The notes beneath the pieces are model-generated. The model was given only the letters and a program-made list of their open reading frames with translations. It did not search any database and was not told the origin of the DNA. This document shows, in pieces, positions 1-11,860 of a DNA stretch of 64,000 nt (the stretch's first letter is position 1; every line of letters starts with the position of its first letter). The stretch lies in NCBI GenBank assembly GCA_032718475.1, contig JAUCBJ010007248.1, positions 1-64,000 on the forward strand, read 5' to 3'. Position numbers and translations under genes: made by a program. The stretch is from Nemertoderma westbladi. Taxonomy: Eukaryota; Xenacoelomorpha; Nemertodermatida; Nemertodermatidae.

Positions 1-1475
1 TAATAAATTAAATGAACGGGAAAAGGGCCACCTTTACAATCATAAAGAATGAGATGATTTACATTAGGGCCACAAATATACATCTTTTACAGTGGCCTTT
101 TGCATCCAAATTGATCTTACCAATAAACTGAGATGAAAAAGGGCCAGAATGAAATACAATGAGCTTAACAGCATTAGGGTAGGGCCATACTGTAGCGCCA
201 TGGAGATATTTATGGACAAGGCTCTTTAGAGCTAGAACATAGTAACGAATAACGACCATAAGAACTATAAAAGTCCGTCTAGGCATAGAATTTATAATTA
301 TGCAATTCTCCTTGTTCACTCATACCAAATTTCAGATGGAATCTGATGGTTGGTTCTATAATTACACAGCTACTTCTACGATTCTGTCAATTCGCCCGCC
401 TAGCGGCAGACAGGGGAACTTTAAAGTCTGTCTGTGTGTATAATTTCTACTTAAGCAACGGCGATAACTGCCCGTTGAAGACATGGGAACTTGAAAGTCT
501 AACCGTACAGTACATAAAATATGTTCAAACAAAAATAATGTTTATTAAAATCTACATTATTTTAGTTTTAGGTTAACTGAGGTAAATATTACATTGCAAG
601 TCTTACAAATCATGTTACTATTCATGTCATTTTTTGAGAAAGTTTGACTGGCCCATTTGATTCAAAATTGATTTATTAAATTAAATGAACGGGACAAGGG
701 CCACCTTTACTATCATAAAGAATGAGATGATTTACATTAGGGCCACAAATATACATCTTTTACAGTGGCCTTTTGCATCCAAATTGATCTTACCAATAAA
801 CTGAGCTGAAAAAGGGCCAGAATGAAATACAATGAGCTTAACAGCATTAGGGCCATACTGTAGCGCCATGGAGATATTTATGGACAAGGCTCTTTAGAGC
901 TAGAACATAGTAACGAATAACGACCATAAGAACTATAAAAGTCCGTCTAGGCATAGAATTTATAATTATGCAATTCTCCTTGTTCACTCCTACCAAATTT
1001 CAGATGGAATCTGATGGTTGGTTCTATAATTACACAGCTACTTCTACGATTCTGTCAATACGCCCCCCTAGCGGCAGACAGGGGAACTTTAAAGTCTGTC
1101 TGAATTTAGAATTTCTAAATAAGCAATGCTTGTAGGTGTAGGTCACTCTTACCAAATTTCAAGAAGATATATCAACCATACATAAAATTATGTTCAAACA
1201 AAAATAATGCTTATTATTTTTACTTTTATTATTTTAGTGTACTTAACTGTGGTAATCACATTGCAAGTCTTACAATTCATGTTACTATTCATGTCATTTT
1301 TTGAGAAAGTTTGACTGGCCCATTTGTTTCAAAATTGATTTATTAAATTAAATGAACGGGAAAAGGGCCACCTTTACTATCATAAAGAATGAGATGATTT
1401 ACATTAGGGCCACAAATATACATCATTTACAGTGGCCCATTTGCATCCAAATTGATCTTACAAATAAACTGAACT
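1..1475. repeat. ~670-bp tandem repeat, two copies plus a partial third
   Basis: The segment starting ATTAAATTAAATGAACGGG recurs near positions 1, 672 and 1339, giving a head-to-tail period of about 667-671 bp. The third copy loses similarity near 1475. Copies differ by scattered substitutions and small indels. Each copy carries many GGGCC words and no credible reading frame, so this looks like a local segmental duplication or satellite-like block rather than a gene. Confidence 0.85.
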
Positions 1476-3037
1476 GTAAGAATGAAGAGAAATAAGATAG
1501 GGCCATTGAGTTATATAGGTACACTATACCTACATATCTCACTTTATAGATATATAAGTTGGCCCTTTCGCTCGTTTTTTCATCTTTATGTATGTATATT
1601 AAAATGGTATATGTAGGAACATATATACACGAGATATGTAGATATACTAATGGCCCTTTTTACTTCCATTCAGTGTTATATAGGTACATAATACCCTTCA
1701 TTTCAAAGATACATATCTATGGCCCTTTAGGCCGAACGTACATATATATATATATATTTATATATTTTTTTATTTTTTTTTATATTTTTTATTTTTATTA
1801 TCTATATATATTATCTAGCATATATCACACTATAATTATTATAAACCGCAATACATACAAAAACCTACTGTACGTCCGAATATATCTTATAATTAAGCGT
1901 AAAGTAATGGCAACTAGGGCCTATAGACACAGGTGCCCTACTGTACTGTAAGTATGTTTATATTGTAATAATTATTAAGTAAATAGTAATAATAAAGTAA
2001 AATATTAAATTAAATTATATTATATTTAATTAATATTTAATTTAATTATAAAATAAGTAAAATAGTAAATAATAAAAATTGTAAAAATTCTAACTAAGAC
2101 ACAATTTCTATACAATAACAATCTGGTACTCTAATTATATGTACTGTAAATAGCTAGACACGGTGCGGGTATGGTACATAAGGAAAATTAACAATAAAAA
2201 ACAATAGAAATGGTTACACGGAACAATAAAAAAGTCATAATCAATATCAATTATTATCAAATCAAAAAATCATAATCTGACAATGGACTGATTTGGCTGT
2301 TTGGTCACGGCTGGGCGCTACTACCGTACTACCTGACTACTGTGTACTGTCAGAGTGTGCTACCTCTACGCTACCGGTACGGTCACAATCTGACAATGTA
2401 CAACAACAACCAGTCTTCAGTCTTACCACTTTCCTGCTTTCTGCTGGACTGCGGTTGTCGTATCCAGCGTCAGCGATCTTAGTTCAGTTCTGACTGCTTA
2501 ATCTGCAGATCTGCTACCTCCTGACCTCTGTCTGTCTGTACCTGCTTCTGTGTTGAGGTTGTTTCTGTTGTTATATCGCCTGACTGCCTGCGCTGACATT
2601 ATAACAGTCTGATCGCTGTGTGCTGGCTGCTGGTGTGTGTATCCATCCAGTCTGCCAGTACAGCAGTATCCGACATCGTCTATACTGCTGCAGCTGCACT
2701 GTACGGCTGTACGGTGCGCGGTCCGATATTTGCGGCGTAGCGGGTAGGCCTAATTAATTCATAAATTCCGTCGTCATTGCAACAATGTTGTTTAGCTAAT
2801 TCATGAATTCAGTCTGTCAGTCGTGTACATGTACAACATGTGACGTGCTAAAGGCAGAAAGGTGGCAGTCAAGTCATAGGCCTAGAAGTCTAGCAGCTGT
2901 CCAGGCCTACTAACTAGGCCTACTGTTACTGTACCGTTCACCAGTAGGGCCTAGAGCCTAGGCCTACTACTGTACTACGGTAAGATTAAACTTTCCCAGT
3001 TACCGTATCGAGGCAGCAACATTCTTCTTTCTACACG
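1476..3037. other. AT-rich intergenic DNA, no gene seen
   Basis: It holds a TA-rich low-complexity run (about 1740-1830), A/T-rich tracts to about 2280, then a CTG/CTAC-rich stretch leading to the acyltransferase gene. Possible promoter or 5' UTR sequence of that gene would lie in about 2700-3037, but I see no clear core-promoter motif. Confidence 0.4.
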
Positions 3038-4132
3038 ATGTTTCGATCCCAAACACCCATCATTTTATTTCGCCTATCTAAATATATATTAATGCTTACC
3101 CGTCTAATATTCTTCTGGGTAGACAACTTACTAGTTGTATCGACTTACGGAGTGATCTTAATGGTTCTCCAGCCTTTGCGACTAATATCGCCTCGCTTCT
3201 ATTGGCTCTTAGAAGGCCGACTATACAGCACGCTTTTATATATGGTGGGTGTGTTTATGTTTTGTGCCCCATTGCCTCACTCCTATTCTATATACGAATG
3301 GGGCGAGGATCCCTCGAAGCTGATTGGTCAACGATCCGTTGTCATTGCCAACCACCAGACCACCGCCGACGTACTGACTTTGTTCGCATTATTATCTGGT
3401 AAACATGGCGGTTTAATAACGCGGCACTGTCTTTGGGTGTTAGACGTTATGTTCCGTTATACTCATTTCGGTGTTATAGCGGGCCATCACGGAGATATGT
3501 TTGTAGAATCTGGTAAGCACGCTAAGACGCAAACTCTGGCACATATAGAGTCCTTCCTTAGGTACCATTATATAGATACAGATAAGGATAGGCGGTGGAT
3601 AATTATATTCCCTGAAGGCGGTTTCTTTTACAAGAGAAAAAAAAGTTGCCAAAAGTACGCCCGGGAGAATGATTACCCAGTTCTAGAACACGTTGGTTTA
3701 CCGAAAGTTTCTGCCATATATGCTATTCTAGATATCGTGAGAAAACGTAAATCTCTTACTTATAACCCACCTGAGTTCTTATTGGATGTAACCATTGGTT
3801 ACAAGGACCCGAATGATGGTCTAGACGGCCTTGAACTAATGACTGGCAGCGCCGCTCCACAGTCAGTTAATATATTTTATAAAACATATAAAATTTCAGA
3901 CATTCCTACTAATTTAGACGACTTTACTAATTGGTTATTCCAAGTTTTTGTGCATAAAGAGTATCTACTTGATTATTTATACAAACACGGTGTCTACCCT
4001 ACATGCACCGGTATTCCTCTAAACAATGTACTCGTCCCATTATCCTTGGTAAAGGTGTTCTTGTATAATTCCTTCTACCTTTTTGTTGCTGTTTCTTCAT
4101 GTTGTCTCTTAAGGTCACATCTCTTTTCCTAA
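3038..4132 (+). CDS. LPGAT1: Lysophosphatidylglycerol acyltransferase 1-like protein, single exon
   Basis: This 364-residue membrane acyltransferase of the PlsC/AGPAT family would transfer an acyl chain from acyl-CoA to a lysophospholipid at the ER. Visible: an N-terminal hydrophobic segment (about residues 8-45), the block LQPLR (44-48), EWGED (87-91), the catalytic HX4D motif in NHQTTAD (105-111), and the acceptor-binding motif FPEGG (191-195). A hydrophobic segment lies near the C-terminus. The order EWGED, NHQ, FPEGGF and the total length match vertebrate LPGAT1 (about 370 residues) better than AGPAT5, where the NHQ motif sits in different surroundings. The first ATG opens the frame and no stop or frameshift breaks it. 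Vertebrate LPGAT1 is multi-exonic, so an uninterrupted frame suggests a retrocopy or lineage-specific intron loss. A candidate AATAAA poly(A) signal is at 4334-4339. Confidence 0.88.
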   Translation: MFRSQTPIILFRLSKYILMLTRLIFFWVDNLLVVSTYGVILMVLQPLRLISPRFYWLLEGRLYSTLLYMVGVFMFCAPLPHSYSIYEWGEDPSKLIGQRSVVIANHQTTADVLTLFALLSGKHGGLITRHCLWVLDVMFRYTHFGVIAGHHGDMFVESGKHAKTQTLAHIESFLRYHYIDTDKDRRWIIIFPEGGFFYKRKKSCQKYARENDYPVLEHVGLPKVSAIYAILDIVRKRKSLTYNPPEFLLDVTIGYKDPNDGLDGLELMTGSAAPQSVNIFYKTYKISDIPTNLDDFTNWLFQVFVHKEYLLDYLYKHGVYPTCTGIPLNNVLVPLSLVKVFLYNSFYLFVAVSSCCLLRSHLFS

Positions 4133-4417
4133 ATATTTCGTGCTATTGTTATATATAATCAAACATGTTTATTGCTTCTCTGTCTATCCATGCGGTGTTT
4201 TTATATTTTTTTTTAGATATAGGCCTATATGTTGTGTTTTTTTTTGTAAAATGTATTTAGTTGAGTCTTCCGTACGTGCTAGGCTATTTAGTCTTACTAA
4301 CCACCATTTATCCAACCAAATCAATGCACGTATAATAAACCCACCATACTATTTTTCAACTTTTGAATTTTATCATTTTAATCAATAATTTAAAAGTACC
4401 TAGAATAAGTTCCACAT

Positions 4418-4978
4418 TAAGGGTAGATGGTACCCCAGAACTTTAAAAAAAATAAGAACGTTTTCGAAATTTTTGTTGGATTTGTGAAATAAATGGGTAT
4501 GTTAAAATTTAGCACCAAAATAAGCGATTATGAAAACCTCCATATCGTATAATTTCGTTCGTTGGTGTAATTTATTATATTTTGGCTGAAATTTCCCGCG
4601 ATTTAAATAAAATTAGCAAGAAAGTTTGAATACTTTGGATTTTTCTCCGCAATTTCTTTTTTCTGTGATTTGGAGACAAATGTACCTTTTTCTCGAGAAC
4701 GGCTTGATGGAATTGGCTGAAATTTTCGCAGCAGGTTTGTGTTATGAGACACAATAACTGTTGTGGAACCTCTAAAAACATATTTATAACAATTATCTAA
4801 TGTATTTCCAATATAAACTTCGAAAACGTGCCAATATTTGGTTATTAAGTGCAATTAAGTGACCCTCATACTTTGACACAATTGTTTTGTCACATAGTTA
4901 CTCCGCCCTTCTCGAGATTTTCATCAGATTCCACCAGAGTAATTGGTACAGTATGTAATCTGTACCATATCCCCCTAA
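4418..4978. mobile_element. Possible MITE with degenerate terminal inverted repeats
   Basis: The left end AAGGGTAGATGGTACC and the right end GGTACCATATCCCCCT-like sequence form imperfect inverted repeats about 560 bp apart. No intact target duplication is visible, and the interior has no coding potential. Confidence 0.35.
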
Positions 4979-5067
4979 GTAGCTTGTAATATATTTTTAT
5001 ATTTAGTGCAGTTACCATCTATTTAATAATACCAAAATAATACAACCTTCATATTTTTACTGCCTAA

Positions 5068-5258
5068 GGCCGCGTTCACACTACCAAGTCAAAGTCAAAA
5101 TAAAATAATATAGCTACTAGCTAGCTAGCCATAATAAATAATAATACATTATATAGGCCTAATATAATACATAAGGGCGTTCTAGAAAAAAATTAATTTC
5201 TTGTGATTTTTTTTTACATTTTGTCTTTTGACTTTGACTTAGTAGTGTGAACGCAGCC
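5068..5258. mobile_element. PIF/Harbinger-type MITE, TAA target duplication
   Basis: A 191-bp element begins GGCCGCGTTCACACTAC and ends with its inverted complement (one mismatch). It is flanked by TAA at 5065-5067 and 5259-5261. A three-base TWA duplication and GG-initial inverted repeats are characteristic of PIF/Harbinger elements. A second, oppositely oriented copy lies at 27923-28125. It is non-coding and non-autonomous. Confidence 0.75.
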
Positions 5259-5764
5259 TAAGAGTACTAAATATAAATCGAATTAACGTGTAACAATATG
5301 GCACGATGATTTAATATTATTGATATTACTCGCAATATTGATAGAAAAACATACCGGTGGACTGTGTTGTCATTGAAGAGTAAAATATTGGATTTGAGCC
5401 AAATTAGATGCCATAGTCTCATGTTTACTTTGTAAAACCCACCCAATTCTAGTAGTAATATATAATTTTGTATGACAATTAATTAAAGGATCTATTATCA
5501 TTAAAGTACATCATCAATAAACTTAAACTATCATCAATAACGTTCTCTAAATCAAATAAAATATTATCAATAATCTTGTTGAACAAATATTTTATCTCGT
5601 AATAACTGCATTAATTAAATAGCAATGAAATGAAATTCACAATGTATTTTAATGCTTCTTATTTTTTTAGCTGGTTAACCGTAATTTTATTACGGTATTA
5701 CGGTTAGACTTTACTGGCTTCCATTGAATAAATTAAGGCTCTTTGCAAAGTAGGCCCCCCTGCC

Positions 5765-6784
5765 CGTGTACACGGGTACGGTTACGGTACATGGGTACGG
5801 TTACGGTACACGGGTACGGTACACGGTTACGGTACACGGGTACGGTACACGGGTATGGTTACGGTACACGGGTACGATACACGGGTACGGTACACGGGTA
5901 CGGTACACGGGTACGGTACACGGGTACGGTACACGGGTACGGTACATGGGTACGGTACATGGGTACGGTACACGGGTACGGTTACGGTACACGGGTACGG
6001 TACACGGTTACGGTACACGGTTACGGTACACGGGTACGGTTACGGTACACGGGTACGGTACATGGGTACGGTACACGGGTACGGTACACGGGTACGGTAC
6101 ACGGGTACGGTACACGGGTACGGTACACGGGTACGGTTACGGTACACGGGTACGATACACGGGTACGGTACACGGGTACGGTACACGGGTACGGTACGTG
6201 GGTACGGTACACGGGTACGGTACATGGGTACGGTACACGGGTACGGTTACGGTACACGGGTACGGTACACGGGTACGGTACACGGGTACGGTACACGGGT
6301 ACGGTTACGGTACACGGTTACGGTACACGGGTACGGTTCACGGGTACGGTACACGGGTACGGTACACGGGTATGGTTCCGGTACACGGGTACGATACACG
6401 GGTACGGTACACGGGTACGGTACACGGGTACGGTACGTGGGTACGGTACACGGGTACGGTACATGGGTACGGTACACGGGTACGGTTACGGTACACGGGT
6501 ACGGTACACGGGTACGGTACACGGTTACGGTACACGGGTACGGTACACGGGTACGGTTACGGTACACGGGTACGGTACATGGGTACGGTACACGGGTACG
6601 GTACACGGGTACGGTACACGGGTACGGTTACGGTACACGGTTACGGTACACGGGTACGGTACACGGGTACGGTACACGGGTATGGTACACGGGTACGGTA
6701 CACGGGTACGGTACACGGGTACGGTACACGGGTACGGTACATGGGTACGGTACACGGGTACGGTACACGGGTACGGTTACGGTA
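5765..6784. repeat. 13-bp satellite, block 1
   Basis: Head-to-tail copies of the 13-mer CACGGGTACGGTA occur with point variants (CATGGG, CACGGTT) and 19-bp variants carrying an extra GGTTAC-type hexamer. The unit is much richer in G+C and CpG than its surroundings. Because 13 is not a multiple of three and the unit lacks stops, every frame on both strands stays open with a 13-residue pseudo-repeat, so the long frames here are not evidence of protein. Confidence 0.97.
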
Positions 6785-6906
6785 TTATTTTATTATTATT
6801 CCTTTGGTACCCATAGTGATTGCACGAATGGGGAAGTCTCTACACAAGGTAGGGACTTATAATTAAGGAAATTATATGTAAATGTTTCTACAGTATTTCA
6901 CCGGTA
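6785..6906. other. Unique spacer between two blocks of the 13-bp satellite
   Basis: About 120 bp of AT-rich non-repetitive DNA separates the two satellite blocks. No feature was recognised in it. Confidence 0.7.
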
Positions 6907-8393
6907 ACGGGTAACACGGTACACGGGTACGGTACACGGGTACGGTACACGGGTACGCTGCACGGTTACGGTACACGGGTACGGTACACGGGTACGGTAC
7001 ATGGGTACGGTACACGGGTACGGTACACGGGTACGGTGCACGGGTACGGTTACGGTACACGGGTACGGTACATGGGTACGGTACACGGGTACGGTACACG
7101 GGTACGGTACACGGGTACGGTACACGGGTACTGTACACGGTTACGGTACACGGGTACGGTACACGGGTACGGTACACGGGTACGGTACACGGGTACGGTA
7201 CACGGGTACGGTACACGGTTACGGTACACGGGTACGGTACACGGGTACGGTTACGGTACATGGGTACGGTTACGGTACACGGGTACGGTACATGGGTACG
7301 GTACACGGGTGCGGTACACGGGTACGGTACATGGGTACGGTACACGGGTACGGTACACGGGTACGGTACACGGGTACGGTACACGGGTACTGTACACGGT
7401 TACGGTACACGGGTACGGTACACGGGTACAGTACACGAGTACGGTACACAGGTACGGTACACGGGTACGGTACACGGTTACGGTACACGGGTACGGTACA
7501 CGGGTACGGTACATGGGTACGGTACATGGGTACGGTACACGGGTACGGTACACGGTTACGGTACACGGGTACGGTACACGGGTACGGTTACGGTACATGG
7601 GTACGGTTACGGTACATGGGTACGGTACACGGGTACGGTACACGGGTACGGTACACGGGTACAGTACACGAGTACGGTACACAGGTACGGTACACGGGTA
7701 CGGTACACGGGTACGGTACACGGGTACGGTACACGGTTACGGTACACGGGTACGGTACACGGGTACGGTTACGGTACATGGGTACGGTTACGGTACATGG
7801 GTACGGTACACGGGTACGGTACACGGGTACGGTACATGGGTACGGTACACGGGTACGGTACACGGGTACGGTACACGGGTACGGTACACGGGTACAGTAC
7901 ACGAGTACGGTACACAGGTACGGTACACGGGTACGGTACACGGGTACGGTACACGGGTACGGTACACGGTTACGGTACACGGGTACGGTACACGGGTACG
8001 GTTACGGTACATGGGTACGGTTACGGTACATGGGTACGGTACATGGGTACGGTACACGGGTACGGTACACGGGTACAGTACACGAGTACGGTACACAGGT
8101 ACGGTACACGGGTACGGTACACGGGTACGGTACACGGTTACGGTACACGGGTACGGTACACGGGTACGGTTACGGTACATGGGTACGGTTACGGTACATG
8201 GGTACGGTACACGGGTACGGTACACGGGTACGGTACACGGGTACGGTACACGGGTACTGTACACGGTTACGGTACACGGGTACGGTACACGGGTACAGTA
8301 CACGAGTACGGTACACAGGTACGGTACACGGGTACTGTACACGGGTACTGTACACGGGTACGGTACACGGGTACGGTACACGAGTATACCGCA
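6907..8393. repeat. 13-bp satellite, block 2
   Basis: The same 13-mer as in block 1, with more variants (CTGTACACGG, CAGTACACGAG, ACACAGG). Strings of variants recur in the same order at about 7425-7450, 7660-7690, 7890-7920, 8075-8100 and 8295-8320, which indicates higher-order duplication inside the block. Confidence 0.97.
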
Positions 8394-8773
8394 TTGGTAA
8401 TCGTCATAAATAGTCACTCATGCTTATTAGCTCCGGGAATTATATTTTTCGTATAATAATGTTGTTTGTTTTGTTAAATATGTAAATTTAAGCAACAACA
8501 AATAATATAATATAAAAATTTTCCAATAAAACGTTCTCCATGGTGTTTTTAGGCACCTGATACGGTTAGGTTTGGTTCGGTTAATATTAGAAACCCAATA
8601 TTTGTGATTCTGTAACTAAAATGTGATGTATATTTATTCGAATTATAAATATATGGTATTAAACCAGATTATACGCTATTGTATTATATGTATTATATGG
8701 GACGTATTACATTGAACCCCGGCAGTTTCTTAGTTTTATTTATAACTTATTTGTGCTAAAGTAACAATTTTAT

Positions 8774-9130
8774 ACATAATATAACTCAAGGTTTACAACA
8801 TATCGTAGAGCTGTTGTAGTTGTTACATAATATAACTCAAGGTTTACAACATACCGTAGAGCTGTTGTAGTTGTTACATAATATAACTCAAGGTTTACAA
8901 CATACCGTAGAGCTGTTGTAGTTGTTACATAATATAACTCAAGGTTTACAACATATCGTAGAGCTGTTGTAGTTGTTACATAATATAACTCAAGGTTTAC
9001 AACATACCGTAGAGCTGTTGTAGTTGTTACATAATATAACTCAAGGTTTACAACATATCGTAGAGCTGTTGTAGTTGTTACATAATATAACTCAAGGTTT
9101 ACAACATACCGTAGAGCTGTTGTAGTTGTT
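8774..9130. repeat. 51-bp tandem repeat, seven copies
   Basis: Seven consecutive copies start at 8774, 8824/8825, 8875 and so on every 51 bp. They differ almost only at ATATCG versus ATACCG. The near identity points to very recent expansion. No reading frame was found. Confidence 0.95.
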
Positions 9131-9475
9131 CTTGTTTTGGTCTTTAGTTGCCAATATATTTCTTTCCATAATAAATACGACGTTCTCGCAAAATGACAGG
9201 CAGGTTTTCTTACCGGATAAATTTAATCAACCGTTATTTTCTAGATGGGACGTGTTTATTTTAATTGTTTATTTATATGGATTTACTAAATAAAAACCAG
9301 TCGAGGGACCAAATGTTTCTATTATTACGGAATAAAATGTATTTTTTGTTAAAACTAATTTTTGCAGTATTATAACTTATTGTTTATTGTCGCGCAAATC
9401 TTGCATTATTACTGTTTGTTATTCCCAATGCGCTCTGCTTTATTATGTATTGCTTTATTGTTTATTGGTGCCCTT

Positions 9476-10387
9476 TAGAGTTGAAACAGAGACTTGTCAC
9501 TGATCTCTGTTCTCTGGATTCTCCGGGCTATTTTTTGGTCTCTGGATAGGTCTCTGGTTCCCGGATATTGAAAACACACATTTTACCCAGAGATCAGTGA
9601 TTTGACAGAAATATATATTTAAAAATAGATCCTGTACAACACAAAATGTGAAATGATAATTATTTTTCACCAATTTTTTACAATTAATTATTTCTTTAAT
9701 TTTTAACTAATTTTCATACACCACTTTAACACAATTATATATTCACTTTTACACTATTTCTATTTCTAATAAATGTACCAATAATCTTCTATTTAATTAA
9801 TTTAAGGTGCGTTTAATTTTAAGTTCAATTGACACCTAAAGATGGTTCCTATTTAAGGATAAGGGTGCTTAATTTGAGCACTTATAATGTTTGAAAGTGA
9901 AAGGGCTGATCTCCATTCAACTTGTTATAGGATAGATAATATGACGACCAAATGGAGAGAACGAGCGTAACGACGCTTGTAAATGGGGAGAGTAGAGCAC
10001 TATACCTGTGCACTAAGTATTCGTAAATGATTAAGTTTATAGTATATTGAAATGTTTATGATTTAAACAATTGTAAAATAAGTGCCTTTAATTAACAAAG
10101 TACCGGTACCTATGGCCCAAAACAAAATTATGTAACATATTATACTAACAATAACAAAATAAGAACGAATTAATAGACAAATAACCAAATTAATATTAAT
10201 TAAGCCCCCCATACTGTACGTGCGCTTATTTTCTTACAATGGGTAAGGGTAATGGATAAATTGCAAGTACAAAAATAAGCAAAGTCTCTGATCTCCGGCT
10301 CTGGTCTCCGGTATTTTTCAAAATAATTATCCGGGTAGGGCTCTGGTTTACCGGGATTAAGAAAAACAGGTCTCTGTTTCAACTCTA
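9476..10387. mobile_element. hAT-type non-autonomous transposon with perfect 8-bp target duplication
   Basis: The 912-bp element starts TAGAGTTGAAACAGAGAC and ends with the exact inverted complement (18/18). It is flanked on both sides by GTGCCCTT (9468-9475 and 10388-10395). An 8-bp duplication and a TAGAG-type terminus are hallmarks of the hAT superfamily. The interior is AT-rich and has no transposase frame. Confidence 0.88.
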
Positions 10388-10679
10388 GTGCCCTTACAGG
10401 TTAATGTTATTGTTTTCCTTGGGTTTTGATACATGTATTATTATATATTTACTTATTCTCGTATTTATCCTATTACAATTTGGAATGGCACTTTAAATTA
10501 ACTCAATTTTTAATCTTTCTTTACTAATTTCTAACTAACTTTACTAACATGTGGAGCCCGGCTGATACATTGTACTGTATGTTTATGAGGCTGACTTATA
10601 CGGTGTATTATTTTAACTCATCCGACACAATTCCAGAGTTAGGTTAGCTGGGATTTTATTGCGCAAGCTTTATATGGGT

Positions 10680-10830
10680 GCAGGGACAGGATACGATGCG
10701 ATACGAAAATACGATACGATACGATACGAATCAATTTTTCACGATACGATACGAATGCAATTTTGAGAAAATACGATACTTTTCGAAATATCCAAGATTC
10801 GATATGAAATATGAAAAAACTTTCGTATTT
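10680..10830. repeat. Degenerate GATAC simple repeat
   Basis: Repeated ACGATACGAT pentamer units decay rightwards into GATATGAAATATG. The frame across it is a repeat artefact. Confidence 0.7.
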
Positions 10831-10974
10831 TTTGTATCGTATTTTATTTCAAAAGTTGATAAAAAAAATATAATTATTTTGTATTACACTTAGAAAATTA
10901 TTTTGTAAATCTCTATGTAATAGGCAAATATTTTTTATTTCAATGTTCCAGTCCAGTATGCTTGCTACAGCAAT

Positions 10975-11225
10975 ATTGTGGCTATCCTAAAACATCCATA
11001 AGGACACGCGGCCTAATAATAATAATAGTAGGCCTTACCATATTTACCAAGCCACTTAAAAAAGGAAAGTAAAATTTTCTTCGGCCGTTAGGCCTGGGTT
11101 TACCCACAAAGACTGACTGACGACTTAACGAAAACTATCCTGTCCCACATGCGGGATCGAACCCACGACCACCAGGGAGATGTAAATTCAGTGCAACCAC
11201 TGCACCAAGGTGGGACCTTGGTTCC
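10975..11225 (-). mobile_element. tRNA-derived SINE
   Basis: On the minus strand a tRNA-like head carries an A box TGGTGCAGTGG (complement of 11197-11207) and a perfect B box GGTTCGATCCC (complement of 11153-11163), spaced as in tRNA genes. A non-tRNA body follows towards lower coordinates. The limits of the body are uncertain. It is a SINE head, not a tRNA gene, because the anticodon and acceptor stems do not close. Confidence 0.6.
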
Positions 11226-11299
11226 ACCTTAAAAATTTATGCATATTCAAATGCTGCATGGTTTGGTGCAATCTTCGCCCGAGTACCAGTGTTGATAAA

Positions 11300-11860
11300 A
11301 GTCATGATTTAAAAAAAAATCAAATCAGATTTTTTTATTTAAATCAGATTTTTTTTATTTAAATCGGATGACTACAAAGCAAAGACCCAAGACCTAAACA
11401 ACAAAGACCTGTACGAAACACATGTGTTAACTTTCGTTTATTGTTTTGGTTCCCCCAACACGCCTCTGTAACCTGCTCCATTACTAACCTGCTCCTGTAA
11501 ATGGCAATGGGACCTAACGCTAAATGGCAATGGGACCTAATCCCCTTTAAGACGTAACGCGACTTTATATCTTTGTTTTGTACAGGTTCCAAAGAGCGTA
11601 AGGTTACATTGTCATTTAAAGGAACAGGTCAGTAAAGGAGCAGGTTACAGAGGCTTGTTGGGGGAACCAAAACAATAAACGAAAGTTAACACATGTTTCA
11701 AGATTATGCAGGTGTTTATTATTTGGGTCTTTGGTCTTTGTTTTGTAGTCACCCATTTAAATCACTTTTTTTTTATTTAAATCAGATTTTTTATTTAAAT
11801 CAGATTTTTTATTTAAATCAGATTTTTTATTTAAATCAGATTTTATATGAAAACATTGTG
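11300..11860. mobile_element. Foldback element with ATTTAAATCAGATTTTTT repeats
   Basis: The outer parts are tandem (TTTAAATCAGATTTTT) blocks on each side. Inside them, about 11431-11490 (GTTAACTTTCGTTTATTG and onward) is repeated in inverted orientation at about 11637-11697. Further in are copies of a TGGGACCTAA phrase. The arms make a long hairpin. The motif AACCAAAACAATAAAC also occurs near 14746 and 36958, so the family is dispersed. Confidence 0.7.

Noticed and set aside
5743-8456. Very long open reading frames on both strands (up to 470 residues) with a 13-residue period
   Set aside because: A stop-free 13-bp unit opens all frames automatically, the periods are identical in every frame, and there is no signal, splice site or frame preference.
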